64,000 nt of DNA from Micromonospora lupini (GCF_026342015.1 NZ_JAPENL010000001.1:496001-560000); one strand, 5' to 3'. Positions 36,310 through 44,652 are shown, counted from the stretch's first letter. Program-made: numbers and translations. The notes: a model not told the origin generated them from the sequence alone.

Positions 36310-36353
36310 GCCTCTCGTTCGCACCGCCCTCTCGTCACCGGAAGGAATCGATA

Positions 36354-36842
36354 ATGCAGGTCACCGCCGAGCACTGTCCGGCACCCGTGCCACCGCCGGG
36401 CTCCCGGGGCATCGACGACATCCTGGCCGCCGCGCGCGCCCGTCTCGACCGGCTCGACCCGGAGCGGGCGCACCTCGCGGTCCGGGCCGGCGCGTTGCTC
36501 GTCGACATCCGGCCGGCCGCCCAGCGCGCCGCGCACGGCGTCGTGCCCGGCTCGCTCACGATCGAGCGCAACGTGCTGGAGTGGCGCTTCGACCCGCGTT
36601 GCCCGGCCCGGCTGCCCGAGGCCGTCGACTACGACGTGCCCGTGGTGATCATCTGCCAGGAGGGCTACACCTCGTCGCTCGCCGCCGCCGCGTTGCAGGA
36701 CATCGGCCTGCGGAGGGCCACCGACGTCGACGGCGGGTTCGCCGCCTGGCGCATCGCCGGCCTGCCGGCGCTCGGCCCCACCCCGCTGCACCGCGCATCC
36801 CCCCTCGCGCCCCCGGTCACCGCCGGGTGGGCGCGCCGCTGA
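36354..36842 (+). CDS. Rhodanese-like domain protein
   Basis: A 162-residue protein with one rhodanese domain: LLVDIRPAAQRAAHGVVPGS, then the active loop ICQEGYTSSLAAAAL with catalytic Cys at about 102, then ATDVDGGFAAWRIAGLP. It would carry a persulfide and transfer sulfane sulfur. The ATG has GGAAGGAA upstream. It follows the cysteine-dioxygenase-like gene by 44 bases, and the two probably share a transcript. The C-terminal tail after about 140 is Pro/Ala-rich. Confidence 0.88.
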   Translation: MQVTAEHCPAPVPPPGSRGIDDILAAARARLDRLDPERAHLAVRAGALLVDIRPAAQRAAHGVVPGSLTIERNVLEWRFDPRCPARLPEAVDYDVPVVIICQEGYTSSLAAAALQDIGLRRATDVDGGFAAWRIAGLPALGPTPLHRASPLAPPVTAGWARR

Positions 36843-36893
36843 CCCCCACGCCGCACCCGGCGTGGCGGGCGTACCGCCATCTCAGGAGGCACG

Positions 36894-37463
36894 ATGTCCG
36901 TCGTCGCGATCCCCACCCGTCCCTACTCGCCGGGTCACCCGGGCCGGGCCGCCGTCCGCCCCCGCACCGGCCCGACCCTGACCATCACCCTCGACCTGGC
37001 CCCCGGGCCGATGAGCCCCCGGCTGGCTCGGCTCGTGCAGCTGCTCGGCGAGCTGGCCGAGTCCGGGGAGGGTCGACTGCGCCCCGCCGACGACGTGCCG
37101 CCGACGCCGCTTCCGCTGCCCCGCCCCGCCATCGCGGAGGCGCCCGCCGTCGACGCCGACGGGGCCGACGTGCGCATCCTGGCCGGCACCCGGGTGGTCC
37201 GCCGCGGCGACCGGGTGGTCGCGCTGACCCGCATCGAGTACGACCTGCTGCTCTTCCTCGCCGAGCGCCCGCACCGGGTCTTCACCCGTCTCCAGCTGCT
37301 GTCGAACGTCTGGGGCTACGAACACGCCGTGGCCCGCACCGTGGACGTGCACGTGCGACGCCTGCGCGCCAAGCTGCCCGGGGCGGAGGTGGTCACGACC
37401 GTCTACGGGGTGGGTTACCGGCTGGGCGACGAGGCGCGGATCAGCGTCGACCACACCCGCTGA
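36894..37463 (+). CDS. Winged-helix (OmpR-type) DNA-binding protein without receiver
   Basis: A 189-residue protein. Residues 1-90 are Pro/Arg-rich and contain no response-regulator receiver. Residues about 95-180 are a complete OmpR/PhoB winged helix: [65 protein letters not shown]. It can bind DNA but lacks the phosphorylation domain, so activity must be controlled otherwise. The ATG has AGGAGG upstream. A close paralogue follows at 37724. It may ride on the rhodanese transcript (51-base gap). Confidence 0.85.
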   Translation: MSVVAIPTRPYSPGHPGRAAVRPRTGPTLTITLDLAPGPMSPRLARLVQLLGELAESGEGRLRPADDVPPTPLPLPRPAIAEAPAVDADGADVRILAGTRVVRRGDRVVALTRIEYDLLLFLAERPHRVFTRLQLLSNVWGYEHAVARTVDVHVRRLRAKLPGAEVVTTVYGVGYRLGDEARISVDHTR

Positions 37464-37723
37464 GCGGCGCTCCGGCGGCGGTCCGCAGGCGATGCGCGAC
37501 GGCATGGTGAACAGGACGGGGACCCCCGTAACGGGCCATCCCGGCGGCTCTGCTGTAATCATCTGGCTTCGTACGCAGAGCGAGCGTCTGGCTCCGATGT
37601 GTTCGTCAATTGTCACATTCATGCAACGCAGCCGCCTCTTGACCCTCGCCCGGGCGCCCGGAAGCATCGATGAAGCGGCGTCCCGGGCCGTGGGGAGATA
37701 CCCGGACCAGCCCAAGGAGGACC

Positions 37724-38329
37724 ATGTCGGTCAGCCCCGCCTCGTCGCGCGCCGGATGGCATACGTCCCAACCCGCGGTGCCCGGTCGACCCCCCGGCGG
37801 TCAACGCCGCCCGGCGAACACCGCCGCGCCCATGCTCACCGTGACGCTGTCCATCCCGCTGGCGTGTGAGGAGTCGCTGACCCCGCCGGCCCGACGGCTG
37901 CTCGAAGCCGCCCGGGAGATGCTTGAGGGGGGCGAGGGCGTGATCACCAGCTCCGTTCCGGCCGAGCGTCGCGCCGACGGGGTGCCTGCCAACCGGGCGC
38001 CCGCCCGGGCCCTCACCCCGACGATCCCCGCCCTGCACATCCTCGCGTCGTCCCGCTCGGTGCTGCGCGACGACGAGCCGCTGCCGCTGACCCGGCTGGA
38101 GTTCGACCTCCTGCTGCACCTGGTCGCCCACCCCCGTCGGGTGTTCACCCGGCTGCAACTGCTCAACGCGGTCTGGGGCTACGAGCACGCAGGCGTCCGC
38201 ACCGTCGACGTGCACGTGCGCCGGCTGCGCGGCAAGGTCGGCGTGGACGTCCCCCTGGTCACCACCGTATACGGCGTCGGCTACCGGCTGGCCGACGACG
38301 CCCGCGTCACGGTCGACCGCACCGGCTGA
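37724..38329 (+). CDS. Second winged-helix (OmpR-type) DNA-binding protein without receiver
   Basis: A 201-residue paralogue of the protein at 36894. The winged helix is nearly the same ([55 protein letters not shown]), and the N-terminal region is again low-complexity without a receiver. The ATG has AAGGAGG upstream; 18 in-frame codons before it were rejected. The 260-base gap before it holds a less GC-rich stretch (GTAATCATC, TTGTCACATTCATGCAAC) that could be its promoter. Tandem duplication is the simplest origin. Confidence 0.85.
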   Translation: MSVSPASSRAGWHTSQPAVPGRPPGGQRRPANTAAPMLTVTLSIPLACEESLTPPARRLLEAAREMLEGGEGVITSSVPAERRADGVPANRAPARALTPTIPALHILASSRSVLRDDEPLPLTRLEFDLLLHLVAHPRRVFTRLQLLNAVWGYEHAGVRTVDVHVRRLRGKVGVDVPLVTTVYGVGYRLADDARVTVDRTG

Positions 38330-38370
38330 CCGTCCGACGACCGCCCGCCCGCGCGGGGCAGGATGGTTCG

Positions 38371-39015
38371 GTGCGCATCCGTCCCATCTCGCCCGACCTG
38401 CTCGTCGCCGAACTGACCGGCCGGCTCGACGACGCCTCCCGCACCGTCGAGCCCGCCCGGCTGCGCGTGGCGGTCGACGGCGCTCCCGCCGCCGGCCCGG
38501 ACGAGCTGGCCGCCGCGCTTGTCGATCCGCTGCGCGCCCGCGGCCGCCCGGTCCTGCACGTCCGCGCCGCCGACTTCCTCCGCCCCGCGTCGCTGCGCTT
38601 CGAACTCGGCCGCACCAACCCGGACGCCTACTACGAGGGCTGGAACGACGAGGCCGGCCTGCGCCGTGAGGTGCTCGACCCGGCCGGCGCCGGCGGTGAC
38701 GGGCGGGTGCTGCCGTCGCTGTGGGACGCCGCCGCCGACCGGGCCAGCCGCGCCCGGTACGTCGACCTGCCACCCGGCGGCGTGGTCCTGGTCAGCGGCA
38801 CGCTCCTGCTCGGTGGGGCGCTGCCCTTCGACGTGACAGTCCACCTTCAGCTCTCCCCGGCGGCGCTGCGCCGCCGCACCGACCCGGCCGACGAGTGGAC
38901 CCTGCCGGCCTTCGACCGTTACGCGCAGGAGGTCGTCCCCGCCAGCTTCGCCGACGTGGTGGTACGCGCCGACGACCCCCGTCACCCCGCGCTCGTGGAG
39001 GCCGGCGACAGCTGA
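38371..39015 (+). CDS. Uridine kinase-like P-loop protein with degenerate Walker A
   Basis: A 214-residue protein with the order of a uridine kinase-like NTPase: a first strand and loop LRVAVDGAPAAGPDELAAAL (about 31-50), then FELGRTNPDAYYEGWNDEAG, then a lid-like RRRTDPADEWTLPAFDRY. The phosphate loop should read GxxxxGK(S/T); here GAPAAGPDE lacks both Lys and Ser/Thr. ATP hydrolysis therefore looks impaired or differently achieved. GTG start; CAGGAT lies six bases upstream and may be a leaderless -10. It lies 41 bases after the winged-helix gene. Confidence 0.7.
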   Translation: MRIRPISPDLLVAELTGRLDDASRTVEPARLRVAVDGAPAAGPDELAAALVDPLRARGRPVLHVRAADFLRPASLRFELGRTNPDAYYEGWNDEAGLRREVLDPAGAGGDGRVLPSLWDAAADRASRARYVDLPPGGVVLVSGTLLLGGALPFDVTVHLQLSPAALRRRTDPADEWTLPAFDRYAQEVVPASFADVVVRADDPRHPALVEAGDS

Positions 39016-39025
39016 GAAATCGCCG

Positions 39026-39051
39026 GTTTGCGTGACGCATCCGACGGGTAC
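39026..39051 (+). promoter_or_regulatory. Sigma-B-type promoter of the DksA/TraR gene
   Basis: GTTTG (39026-39030), 15-base spacer, GGGTAC (39046-39051). This is a full match to the SigB/SigF consensus. The ATG at 39169 is about 117 bases beyond, so the leader is longer than in other members. Confidence 0.6.
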
Positions 39052-39168
39052 TCGCCCGGCTCACAGAGCGCGGGTGACCGCCCGCGTACCGGATGCGACC
39101 GTTGACCGGGGCCCACGCCGCCGGCACCCGGTTCACCTTGAGCCACCAGGCCAGGAAGGCAGGCAGCG

Positions 39169-39567
39169 ATGCTCGTCCACGACACGGTCGGTACGGGCCG
39201 ATCCCAGACGGAGATCGACCAGATCCGGCACTCCCTGCAGGCGCGCTACGACGAGCTGACCGCCGAGTACGAGCAGGCCGTGCTGCAGAGTCAGGTGCTG
39301 CGTCTGGTGGAGGTCGGCGACACCGCCGGCGACGACCAGGCCGACAGCGGCACCAAGACCGCCGAGCGGGACACCGCGCAGTCCCTGCTGCGGACCATCC
39401 TCGACCGGCGCACCCAGTACGAGCACGCCCTGGGCCGCCTCGCCGAGGGCACGTACGGCTGGTGCGAGGGCTGCTCGGCGGCGATCCCGGTGGAACGGCT
39501 GGAGATCTTCCCGGCCGCCACCACGTGCGTGACCTGCAAGCAGACCCGCGAGCGGCGGGCGGCCTGA
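39169..39567 (+). CDS. DksA/TraR C4-type zinc finger protein
   Basis: A 132-residue protein. Residues 14-85 form a coiled coil. A C4 zinc finger has Cys99, Cys102, Cys120 and Cys123. This is the DksA/TraR layout; DksA enters the RNA polymerase secondary channel and works with ppGpp. The coiled-coil tip lacks a clear DxxDxA, so the actinobacterial role may differ. The ATG has CAGGAAGG upstream. A full sigma-B-type promoter lies at 39026-39051, and the DUF72 gene follows after 48 bases. Confidence 0.88.
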   Translation: MLVHDTVGTGRSQTEIDQIRHSLQARYDELTAEYEQAVLQSQVLRLVEVGDTAGDDQADSGTKTAERDTAQSLLRTILDRRTQYEHALGRLAEGTYGWCEGCSAAIPVERLEIFPAATTCVTCKQTRERRAA

Positions 39568-39615
39568 GCGACGGCAGCGGTTGCCGGTCGGTCCACGACA
39601 CGATGGACTTTCCCC

Positions 39616-40485
39616 ATGGGTGACATTCTGGTGGGCACCGCGTCGTGGACCGACCGCACACTGCTCGACTCGGGCTGGTACCCGCAGACCGCGGACAACC
39701 CGGAGAAGCGCCTGGCGTACTACGCCCGGCAGTTTCCGCTGGTCGAGGTGGACGCGACCTACTACTCACCGCCCGCCGAGGCGACCGCGCGGCTCTGGGC
39801 CGAACGCACCCCGGCCGGCTTCACGTTCAACATCAAGGCGTTCAGCCTGCTCACCGGGCATCCCACCCGGGTCAGCGCGCTCTACAAGGACCTGCGCCCG
39901 GAGACGGACAAGAAGAACGTCTACCCCGACGACCTGCCCGCGCAGGCGTACGAGGAGGTGTGGACGCGCTTCCTGTCCGCGCTGGACCCGCTTGTCGAGG
40001 CGGACAAGCTCGGGGCGCTGCTGTTCCAGTTCCCGCCCTGGTTCACGATCAAGCGGGCCAACAAGCAGTACCTGCTGGAGGTGGCGAAGCGCTGCGCGCC
40101 GCTGCGCCCGGTCTACGAGTTTCGCCACGCGTCCTGGTTCGACGGCGACAACGCCGACGAGACCCTCGCCTTCCTCCGCGAGCACCGGCTGCCGTACGTC
40201 TGCGTGGACATGCCGCAGGGCCACCGCTCGTCGGTGCCGCCGGTGCTGGCCGCCACCGGGGACCTCGCGGTCATGCGCTTCCACGGCCACAGTGACAAGT
40301 GGACAAGCAAGGACATCCACGAGAAGTTCGGCTACCACTACTCGAAGCGGGAGCTTGCCGACTGGGCGCCGAAGCTGCGCGAGCTGGCCGACTCCGCCGG
40401 GCAGACCCACGTCCTCATGAACAACTGCTACCGCGACTACGCCCAGACGAACGCGAAGACCCTCGTTGGCTTGCTGAACAGGTAA
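39616..40485 (+). CDS. DUF72 domain protein
   Basis: A 289-residue TIM-barrel-like protein of the DUF72 family. It starts ILVGTASWTDRTLLDSGWYP and continues with VEVDATYYSPP, FNIKAFSLLTGHP, LGALLFQFPPWF, YEFRHASWF and MNNCYRDYAQTNA. The family is structurally related to sugar isomerase-like barrels, but its function is not established. No obvious ribosome binding site precedes the ATG. It follows the DksA/TraR gene by 48 bases. A second DUF72 gene is found at 43873-44652. Confidence 0.85.
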   Translation: MGDILVGTASWTDRTLLDSGWYPQTADNPEKRLAYYARQFPLVEVDATYYSPPAEATARLWAERTPAGFTFNIKAFSLLTGHPTRVSALYKDLRPETDKKNVYPDDLPAQAYEEVWTRFLSALDPLVEADKLGALLFQFPPWFTIKRANKQYLLEVAKRCAPLRPVYEFRHASWFDGDNADETLAFLREHRLPYVCVDMPQGHRSSVPPVLAATGDLAVMRFHGHSDKWTSKDIHEKFGYHYSKRELADWAPKLRELADSAGQTHVLMNNCYRDYAQTNAKTLVGLLNR

Positions 40486-40767
40486 GACCTATCCGATCCG
40501 CCGTGCTGGGCGTCTAGCATGTCGCTCCTAGTTCCGATAACGCACGCCTCACGACCTCACCCCCGCGACCGCGCGTGGAATGTGATGTCCGGGCAGGGCG
40601 GGGCGTCGCAGCTACAGCAGGGCGCCACTGGTGGGCCTGTTCGTGTGTCGGCCCGGCAGCGGGGAAGCGTGACGGGTGGGCACACCGGCGGTACCGTCGG
40701 TGATGGCGGCCCGTCGGTGTAGAAGCCAGCGGTGCCGCCGCCCAGTCCTCTACCTGGGGTGGCAGCT

Positions 40768-41991
40768 GTGACCGAACCATCGTTTCCTGGCCGGATGCTC
40801 AAGCTCCGCAGGGAGCGAGGTCTGTCCCTGCGCGACCTGGCCAAGCTCACCTACCACGGCAAGACGTACTTGCACGAGCTGGAGACAGGCACCAAGATCC
40901 CCACCCCGCAGGCCGCCCAACGCGTCGACGATGCTCTTCAAGCCGGCGGCGAGTTGGCCGCGCTCGCCGCCGTACGTCCGGGTGTCCGACGCCGCGAGTT
41001 CGTCGCTGCCGCCGGATTGGCCGCTGCTCTCCCACACACCTTGCTCGCCCACGGCCGCCACGTCGGCACTGCCATTCCCGGACGGCTCGCTGATCGCACT
41101 GCCCGTCTGCGGCGGCTCGACAACTATCTCGGCGGTGCCGACACCCACCAGATGTACACAGCTGAGGTTGCTTCCACGACACGGCTGCTTCACGACGGTT
41201 CTTACAGCGAGGCCACCGGCCGGCAGCTGCTGGCGATTCTTGCCGAACAGGCGCAGTTGGCCGGGTGGGCGGCGTTCGATGCTGGTGATCATTCGGACGC
41301 CGAGCGGCTCTACCGGGTCAGCCTCGCCGCAGCCCGCGACGCCGAGGACCAGGCACTCACGGGCAACGGACTGGCGTTCCTGGCCTATCAGCAGCTTGGC
41401 AGCGGTGGCAAGGCGACCGACACCGCCAGCGCGGCCTGCGCTGCTGCTGGTACCACCGCTACTCCGGGAGTACAGGCACTTCTGCATCTGCGGGCCGCGT
41501 GGGCATTCGCTGTCACGGGTGACGCGACGGCTGCGGACCGGCACCTCGGCATCGGCATGACCTTCCTCGCCGAGCACGACGACCGGCCAGAGCCAGATTG
41601 GGTGTACTGGGTCGATGGCCTCGAAGGCGAGATCATGACGGGTCGGTGCTGGACGGTACTTCGCCGGCCGATTCGCGCGATTCCCGTACTGGAGCGCGCT
41701 CTGGGCACCTATTGCGACACGCAGGCCCGCGACAAGGCGCTCTACCTGTCGTGGCTTGCCGACGCCTACCTCGACGCGAACGAGATCGAGCAGGCCTGCG
41801 AAGCTGCCGGTAGCGCGGTTCGCCTCGCCGGCGGTGTCGGGTCCATCCGGCCGGGCCAACGCCTCGACGCGTTCCTGCACCGCCTGGAGCCGCACGCCGC
41901 GATGCCTTGCGTCGTCGAACTGCAGGCCCTCGCGGCAGCCGCGTCTAGACGTCCTCGACTGAGCGGCTCAACCACGTCAGGTACGTCGTAG
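40768..41991 (+). CDS. XRE family regulator with helical-repeat C-terminus
   Basis: A 407-residue regulator. Residues about 8-60 are an XRE helix-turn-helix (GLSLRDLAKLTYHGKTYLHE, LETGTKIPTP). The long C-terminal part is helical, with TPR-like pairs (YSEATGRQLLAILAEQAQLA, DHSDAERLYRVSLAAARDAE). A basic-hydrophobic stretch RRREFVAAAGLAAALP near residue 75 resembles a twin-arginine segment, a feature common in this actinobacterial group. The GTG at 40768 has GGGGTGG upstream; a GTG at 40732 is an alternative. Codon use is slightly less GC-biased than in the neighbours. The 3' end overlaps the convergent cutA by 47 bases. Confidence 0.8.
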   Translation: MTEPSFPGRMLKLRRERGLSLRDLAKLTYHGKTYLHELETGTKIPTPQAAQRVDDALQAGGELAALAAVRPGVRRREFVAAAGLAAALPHTLLAHGRHVGTAIPGRLADRTARLRRLDNYLGGADTHQMYTAEVASTTRLLHDGSYSEATGRQLLAILAEQAQLAGWAAFDAGDHSDAERLYRVSLAAARDAEDQALTGNGLAFLAYQQLGSGGKATDTASAACAAAGTTATPGVQALLHLRAAWAFAVTGDATAADRHLGIGMTFLAEHDDRPEPDWVYWVDGLEGEIMTGRCWTVLRRPIRAIPVLERALGTYCDTQARDKALYLSWLADAYLDANEIEQACEAAGSAVRLAGGVGSIRPGQRLDAFLHRLEPHAAMPCVVELQALAAAASRRPRLSGSTTSGTS

Positions 41992-42268
41992 AGCCCCGCA
42001 CGATTGGCACTGCGCTGAGTTGCGGGTTCGTCCAAGGATGCTCATCGAGAACGAACCGCTCTAGCTGCGGATACCGCTCTGCCGTGGTGTAGAGCAGTAC
42101 CTGCCACTCTTCGCCCGAACCCTGTTTTCCGTGGTGCCAGAACACGCTCGTGACCGGTCCGATGACTTGCGCGCTGGCGGCGAGCCGGGCGCTGACCGCC
42201 CGTTCAGCAAGCCGGACGCCGATGTCGCGCGTCTCGGTGGCCGTTGACACCTGCAGGTAGTCGCTCAC
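41945..42268 (-). CDS. cutA: Divalent-cation tolerance protein CutA
   Basis: A 107-residue trimeric CutA-type protein. It shows LQVSTATETRDIGVRLAERA, GPVTSVFWHHGKQGSGEEWQ, VLLYTTAERYPQLERFV and HPWTNPQLSAVPIVRGSTTY, the typical four-strand core. CutA proteins are linked to copper tolerance, but a direct mechanism is unclear. The GTG at 42268 is chosen because TAGGGT lies seven bases upstream, an ideal leaderless promoter; there is no ribosome binding site. An open frame continues upstream and was rejected. The 3' end overlaps the XRE gene by 47 bases, so antisense interference is possible. Confidence 0.88.
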   Translation of the reverse strand: MSDYLQVSTATETRDIGVRLAERAVSARLAASAQVIGPVTSVFWHHGKQGSGEEWQVLLYTTAERYPQLERFVLDEHPWTNPQLSAVPIVRGSTTYLTWLSRSVEDV

Positions 42269-42275
42269 GTGCCAC

Positions 42276-42281
42276 ACCCTA
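42276..42281 (-). promoter_or_regulatory. -10 element of a leaderless promoter, cutA
   Basis: On the minus strand TAGGGT, then seven bases, then the GTG at 42268. Confidence 0.55.
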
Positions 42282-42468
42282 GCGGCGTGGTTGTCCGCGG
42301 ACAGCGCGGACAACAGGCGGACACCGCGCGTCTGGATCACCCCGGCCGCCGGGGAGACGCTGTCTGCGCAGGCAACCTGCGTTTCGGCACGGCGTGGGGT
42401 GCCTGTTGAACGGGGGTTGCTCGCACAGCCCGTCCCAGGGCCTTGACCGCCGCTAGGAGGCGTACCCA

Positions 42469-42813
42469 GTGAACGAAGCTACGCGGCCCGCGGCTGGGCC
42501 AACACCTCGCGCGTACCCGGTGCCCCGCGCCGAGGAATTCTGCGAGCAGCCCTACCTGACGTATGGCTGCCTTCGCACCATCGCCGAGGTGCTAATCGAC
42601 CACGGCTTCCCACGTCCGCAGGGCCACGACTTCGTGGCGCTGCGCAACGCGGCGGAATGGTTCCTGTACGACTCGTGGGACTCCGACAGCGGGGTGCGCG
42701 ACCAGGTGACGGCCGAAGGTCCGCCGCCGCTTCCGCCGGGCCGCGACGGCTACCCGGTGGGCGTCCGGCAACCGCGCAAACGGGGCAGGGGGTGCGGCGA
42801 TGCCCGGAAGTGA
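42469..42813 (+). CDS. Hypothetical protein, 114 residues
   Basis: I do not recognise this protein. It is soluble. After a Pro-rich N-terminus it has a compact helical block (YGCLRTIAEVLIDHGFPRPQ, then DFVALRNAAEWFLYD) and a basic Gly-rich tail. The GTG start has TAGGAGG upstream. The next small gene overlaps its end by 14 bases, so the two are coupled. This pair after an XRE/TPR regulator is reminiscent of small regulator-associated proteins in actinomycetes, but no role is claimed. Confidence 0.65.
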   Translation: MNEATRPAAGPTPRAYPVPRAEEFCEQPYLTYGCLRTIAEVLIDHGFPRPQGHDFVALRNAAEWFLYDSWDSDSGVRDQVTAEGPPPLPPGRDGYPVGVRQPRKRGRGCGDARK

Positions 42814-43075
42814 TGAGGGTGGCACCGGGCCTGCCAGCATCGCGATGGTGACGCCAGAGGAGCGCACAGCGATGATCGACGCCCTGCAAGGCGCCCTCGA
42901 CGCGTACGCCGAGACGGGCGACCACGGCGCAGCGTCGGCGTCACCTACCGAGCGGGAGGTCGGCCGCTGGGCCGACGCCCGCGCGCAGGTAATCCGCGAC
43001 CTACTGATCAAACTAGGTGTGCCCGACGAGGAGTACTACCCGAAGGCACCAGACCGGCTACCCGACAGCGTCTAG
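42800..43075 (+). CDS. Hypothetical protein, 91 residues
   Basis: A small acidic helical protein I do not recognise. Its main feature is a long helix (VTPEERTAMIDALQGALDAY) and a C-terminal helix (DARAQVIRDLLIKLGVPDEE). Position 1 is an ATG with GGGGCAGGGGG upstream, and it overlaps the preceding frame by 14 bases. GC3 is coding-like. It is the last gene of the small cluster with the XRE regulator. Confidence 0.6.
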   Translation: MPGSDEGGTGPASIAMVTPEERTAMIDALQGALDAYAETGDHGAASASPTEREVGRWADARAQVIRDLLIKLGVPDEEYYPKAPDRLPDSV

Positions 43076-43229
43076 CCCTCGGGGTACCTGCTGCCCTCAC
43101 GATCCCCCTCCTGGCCGACTCACCCGATCCGGGTGGGGCCGGCTCACCCGCCCGACCGGCACGGTGGACACGGTGGGTACGGCCGCGTGGAGGCGGTCGA
43201 CGCCGGAGACGACACGGAGGTGACGGGCG

Positions 43230-43415
43230 ATGACGGTTCGAGTGGTGACGGATCGACGGCGGGGCGCCGTCCTGCACGTGGTCGGCACGGCCGACAACAC
43301 CAGGCGGGCGCCGCAGGGCACCCCGGTACGGGCTCGGCGCGGCCCGGTGGGACCGCCGCGACGCGCCGACGACCGACGGTGGGACACCGCGGAACGGGGG
43401 TCGACCGATGGCTGA
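43230..43415 (+). CDS. Small basic protein, 61 residues, coupled to DUF2267 gene
   Basis: ATG at 43230 has GGAGG nine bases upstream. The 61-residue product is very Arg-rich (AVLHVVGTADNTRRAPQG, then RARRGPVGPPRRADDRR). Its stop lies inside the start of the DUF2267 gene (8-base overlap), the arrangement of coupled actinobacterial genes. No family is recognised and codon bias is only moderately coding-like, so it could be a leader frame rather than a functional protein. GGGTAC at 43175-43180 upstream lacks a matching -35. Confidence 0.4.
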   Translation: MTVRVVTDRRRGAVLHVVGTADNTRRAPQGTPVRARRGPVGPPRRADDRRWDTAERGSTDG

Positions 43416-43836
43416 CGCGATGATCTCCGCCTTCGAGAGCTCGCTGGACAAGACGAACCTGATCCTCAAGGACATCGAGGCCGCCTACGGGTGGCCGAAG
43501 GAGCGGCGCAACCAGTCGTACGCGGCGCTGCGCACGGTGCTGCACCTGCTGCGCGACCGGTTGGCTGTCAACGAGAGCGTCGAGTTCGCCCAGCAGTTGC
43601 CGGTGCTGGTCCGGGGGATCTACTTCGACGGCTGGAACCCGTCGGACGTGCCGATCAAGCTCAACCGCGACGACTTCCTCTACGAGGTCCGGCAGGGCTT
43701 CCCGTACGACGCCGAGGGTGGCGCGGAGCGGGTGACCCAGGTGGTGCTGGACACGCTGCGTCGGCACGTCACCCAGGGCGAGTGGCAGGACGTGAAGGCG
43801 ACCATGCCGAAGGATCTCGCCACGTTCATGCCGTGA
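43408..43836 (+). CDS. DUF2267 domain protein
   Basis: A 142-residue cytoplasmic protein with the DUF2267 helical core (YAALRTVLHLLRDRLAVNES, EFAQQLPVLVRGIYFDGWNP, DTLRRHVTQGEWQDVKATMP, ending DLATFM). It is closer to the common form of the family than the protein at 9152. Function unknown. The ATG lies in the end of the 61-codon frame and has no independent ribosome binding site except GGGG 10 bases before, so coupling is likely. A hairpin terminator follows. Confidence 0.88.
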   Translation: MADAMISAFESSLDKTNLILKDIEAAYGWPKERRNQSYAALRTVLHLLRDRLAVNESVEFAQQLPVLVRGIYFDGWNPSDVPIKLNRDDFLYEVRQGFPYDAEGGAERVTQVVLDTLRRHVTQGEWQDVKATMPKDLATFMP

Positions 43837-43842
43837 GACCGT

Positions 43843-43874
43843 GAGCCCGTCCGGCGACGTCGTCGGGCGGGCTC
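43843..43874. terminator. Bidirectional terminator hairpin
   Basis: GAGCCCG (43843-43849) pairs with CGGGCTC (43868-43874), and the inner bases around CGACGTCG extend the stem with two wobble-type mismatches. It lies between the convergent DUF2267 and DUF72 genes, overlapping the DUF72 stop. Confidence 0.7.
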
Positions 43875-44652
43875 AGCGCTGGGACGCGTCGGCCTCGGCC
43901 GGGGACGGCACCCGCGACACCTGACGACCGGCCCCACGGGCCAGCGCCGCGAAGGCGACCGCGTCGGTGACGGCCGCGCCGCCGGGGTCGTTGTTGAAAT
44001 AGACGTACGCCGGCTCGTCCGCGCCGAACGCGTCAGCGAGCCGGCGGACCCACGAGCCGAGCGCGGTACGCCCGTAGTGCGGCCACGGTCGGGCCCGGCC
44101 CTCGTGCAGCCGCAGGTAGCCGAAATCGGTCGTACGCCAGCGGGGCGCCACCGGACGACCGAGACGATCCGCCCAGACCAGCGCCGCCCGCCGCCGTTCC
44201 AGGACGGCACGGGTGGCGTCGGTCCACCACGACGGGTGCCGCGGCTCGACCGCCACCCGCACCTCGGCCGGGAACAGCCGCAGCGTCGCGTCGAGCGCGT
44301 CGACGTCCGCCCGCAGGTTCGGTGGCAGTTGCAGCAGCACCGGCCCGAGCCGGTCACCGAGGGCCGTGGCCCGGCCGAGGAACCGCGCCACCGGCTCGGC
44401 CGGATCCCGCAGACGCTTGATGTGGGTGAGGTAGCGGCTCATCTTCACCGCCACGCAGAAGTCCGCAGGTGTCCGCGCCCGCCACGCCGCGAACGTCTCC
44501 CGCTCCGGCAGCCGGTAGAACGCGTTGTTGACCTCGACGGTGGCGAAGCCCGCCGCGAAGTGCTCCAACCAGAGTCGCTGCGGCAGCCGCTGCGGGTAGA
44601 ACCGGCCCCGCCAGTCCCGATACTGCCAACCGGAGGTGCCCACCAGGATCAC
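43873..44652 (-). CDS. DUF72 domain protein, second copy
   Basis: A 259-residue DUF72 barrel. It has VGTSGWQYRDWRGRFYPQRL, TVEVNNAFYRLP, CVAVKMSRYLTHIKRL, LGPVLLQLPPNL, AVEPRHPSWW and VYFNNDPGGAAVTDA. Compared with the copy at 39616, it is shorter and belongs to a different branch. Function not established. The start is a GTG at 44652; CAGGAT six bases before suggests a leaderless message, while a GTG 12 bases downstream has GGGGAGG at good spacing. It converges with the DUF2267 gene. Confidence 0.85.
   Translation of the reverse strand: MILVGTSGWQYRDWRGRFYPQRLPQRLWLEHFAAGFATVEVNNAFYRLPERETFAAWRARTPADFCVAVKMSRYLTHIKRLRDPAEPVARFLGRATALGDRLGPVLLQLPPNLRADVDALDATLRLFPAEVRVAVEPRHPSWWTDATRAVLERRRAALVWADRLGRPVAPRWRTTDFGYLRLHEGRARPWPHYGRTALGSWVRRLADAFGADEPAYVYFNNDPGGAAVTDAVAFAALARGAGRQVSRVPSPAEADASQR

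Noticed and set aside
37492..37869. 125-codon frame between the two winged-helix genes
   Set aside because: It has no ribosome binding site, overlaps the well-supported second regulator out of frame, and its product resembles no family.
40486..40767. tRNA or attachment site at the edge of the base-composition shift
   Set aside because: No cloverleaf or CCA-like end and no duplicated flanking sequence could be seen.
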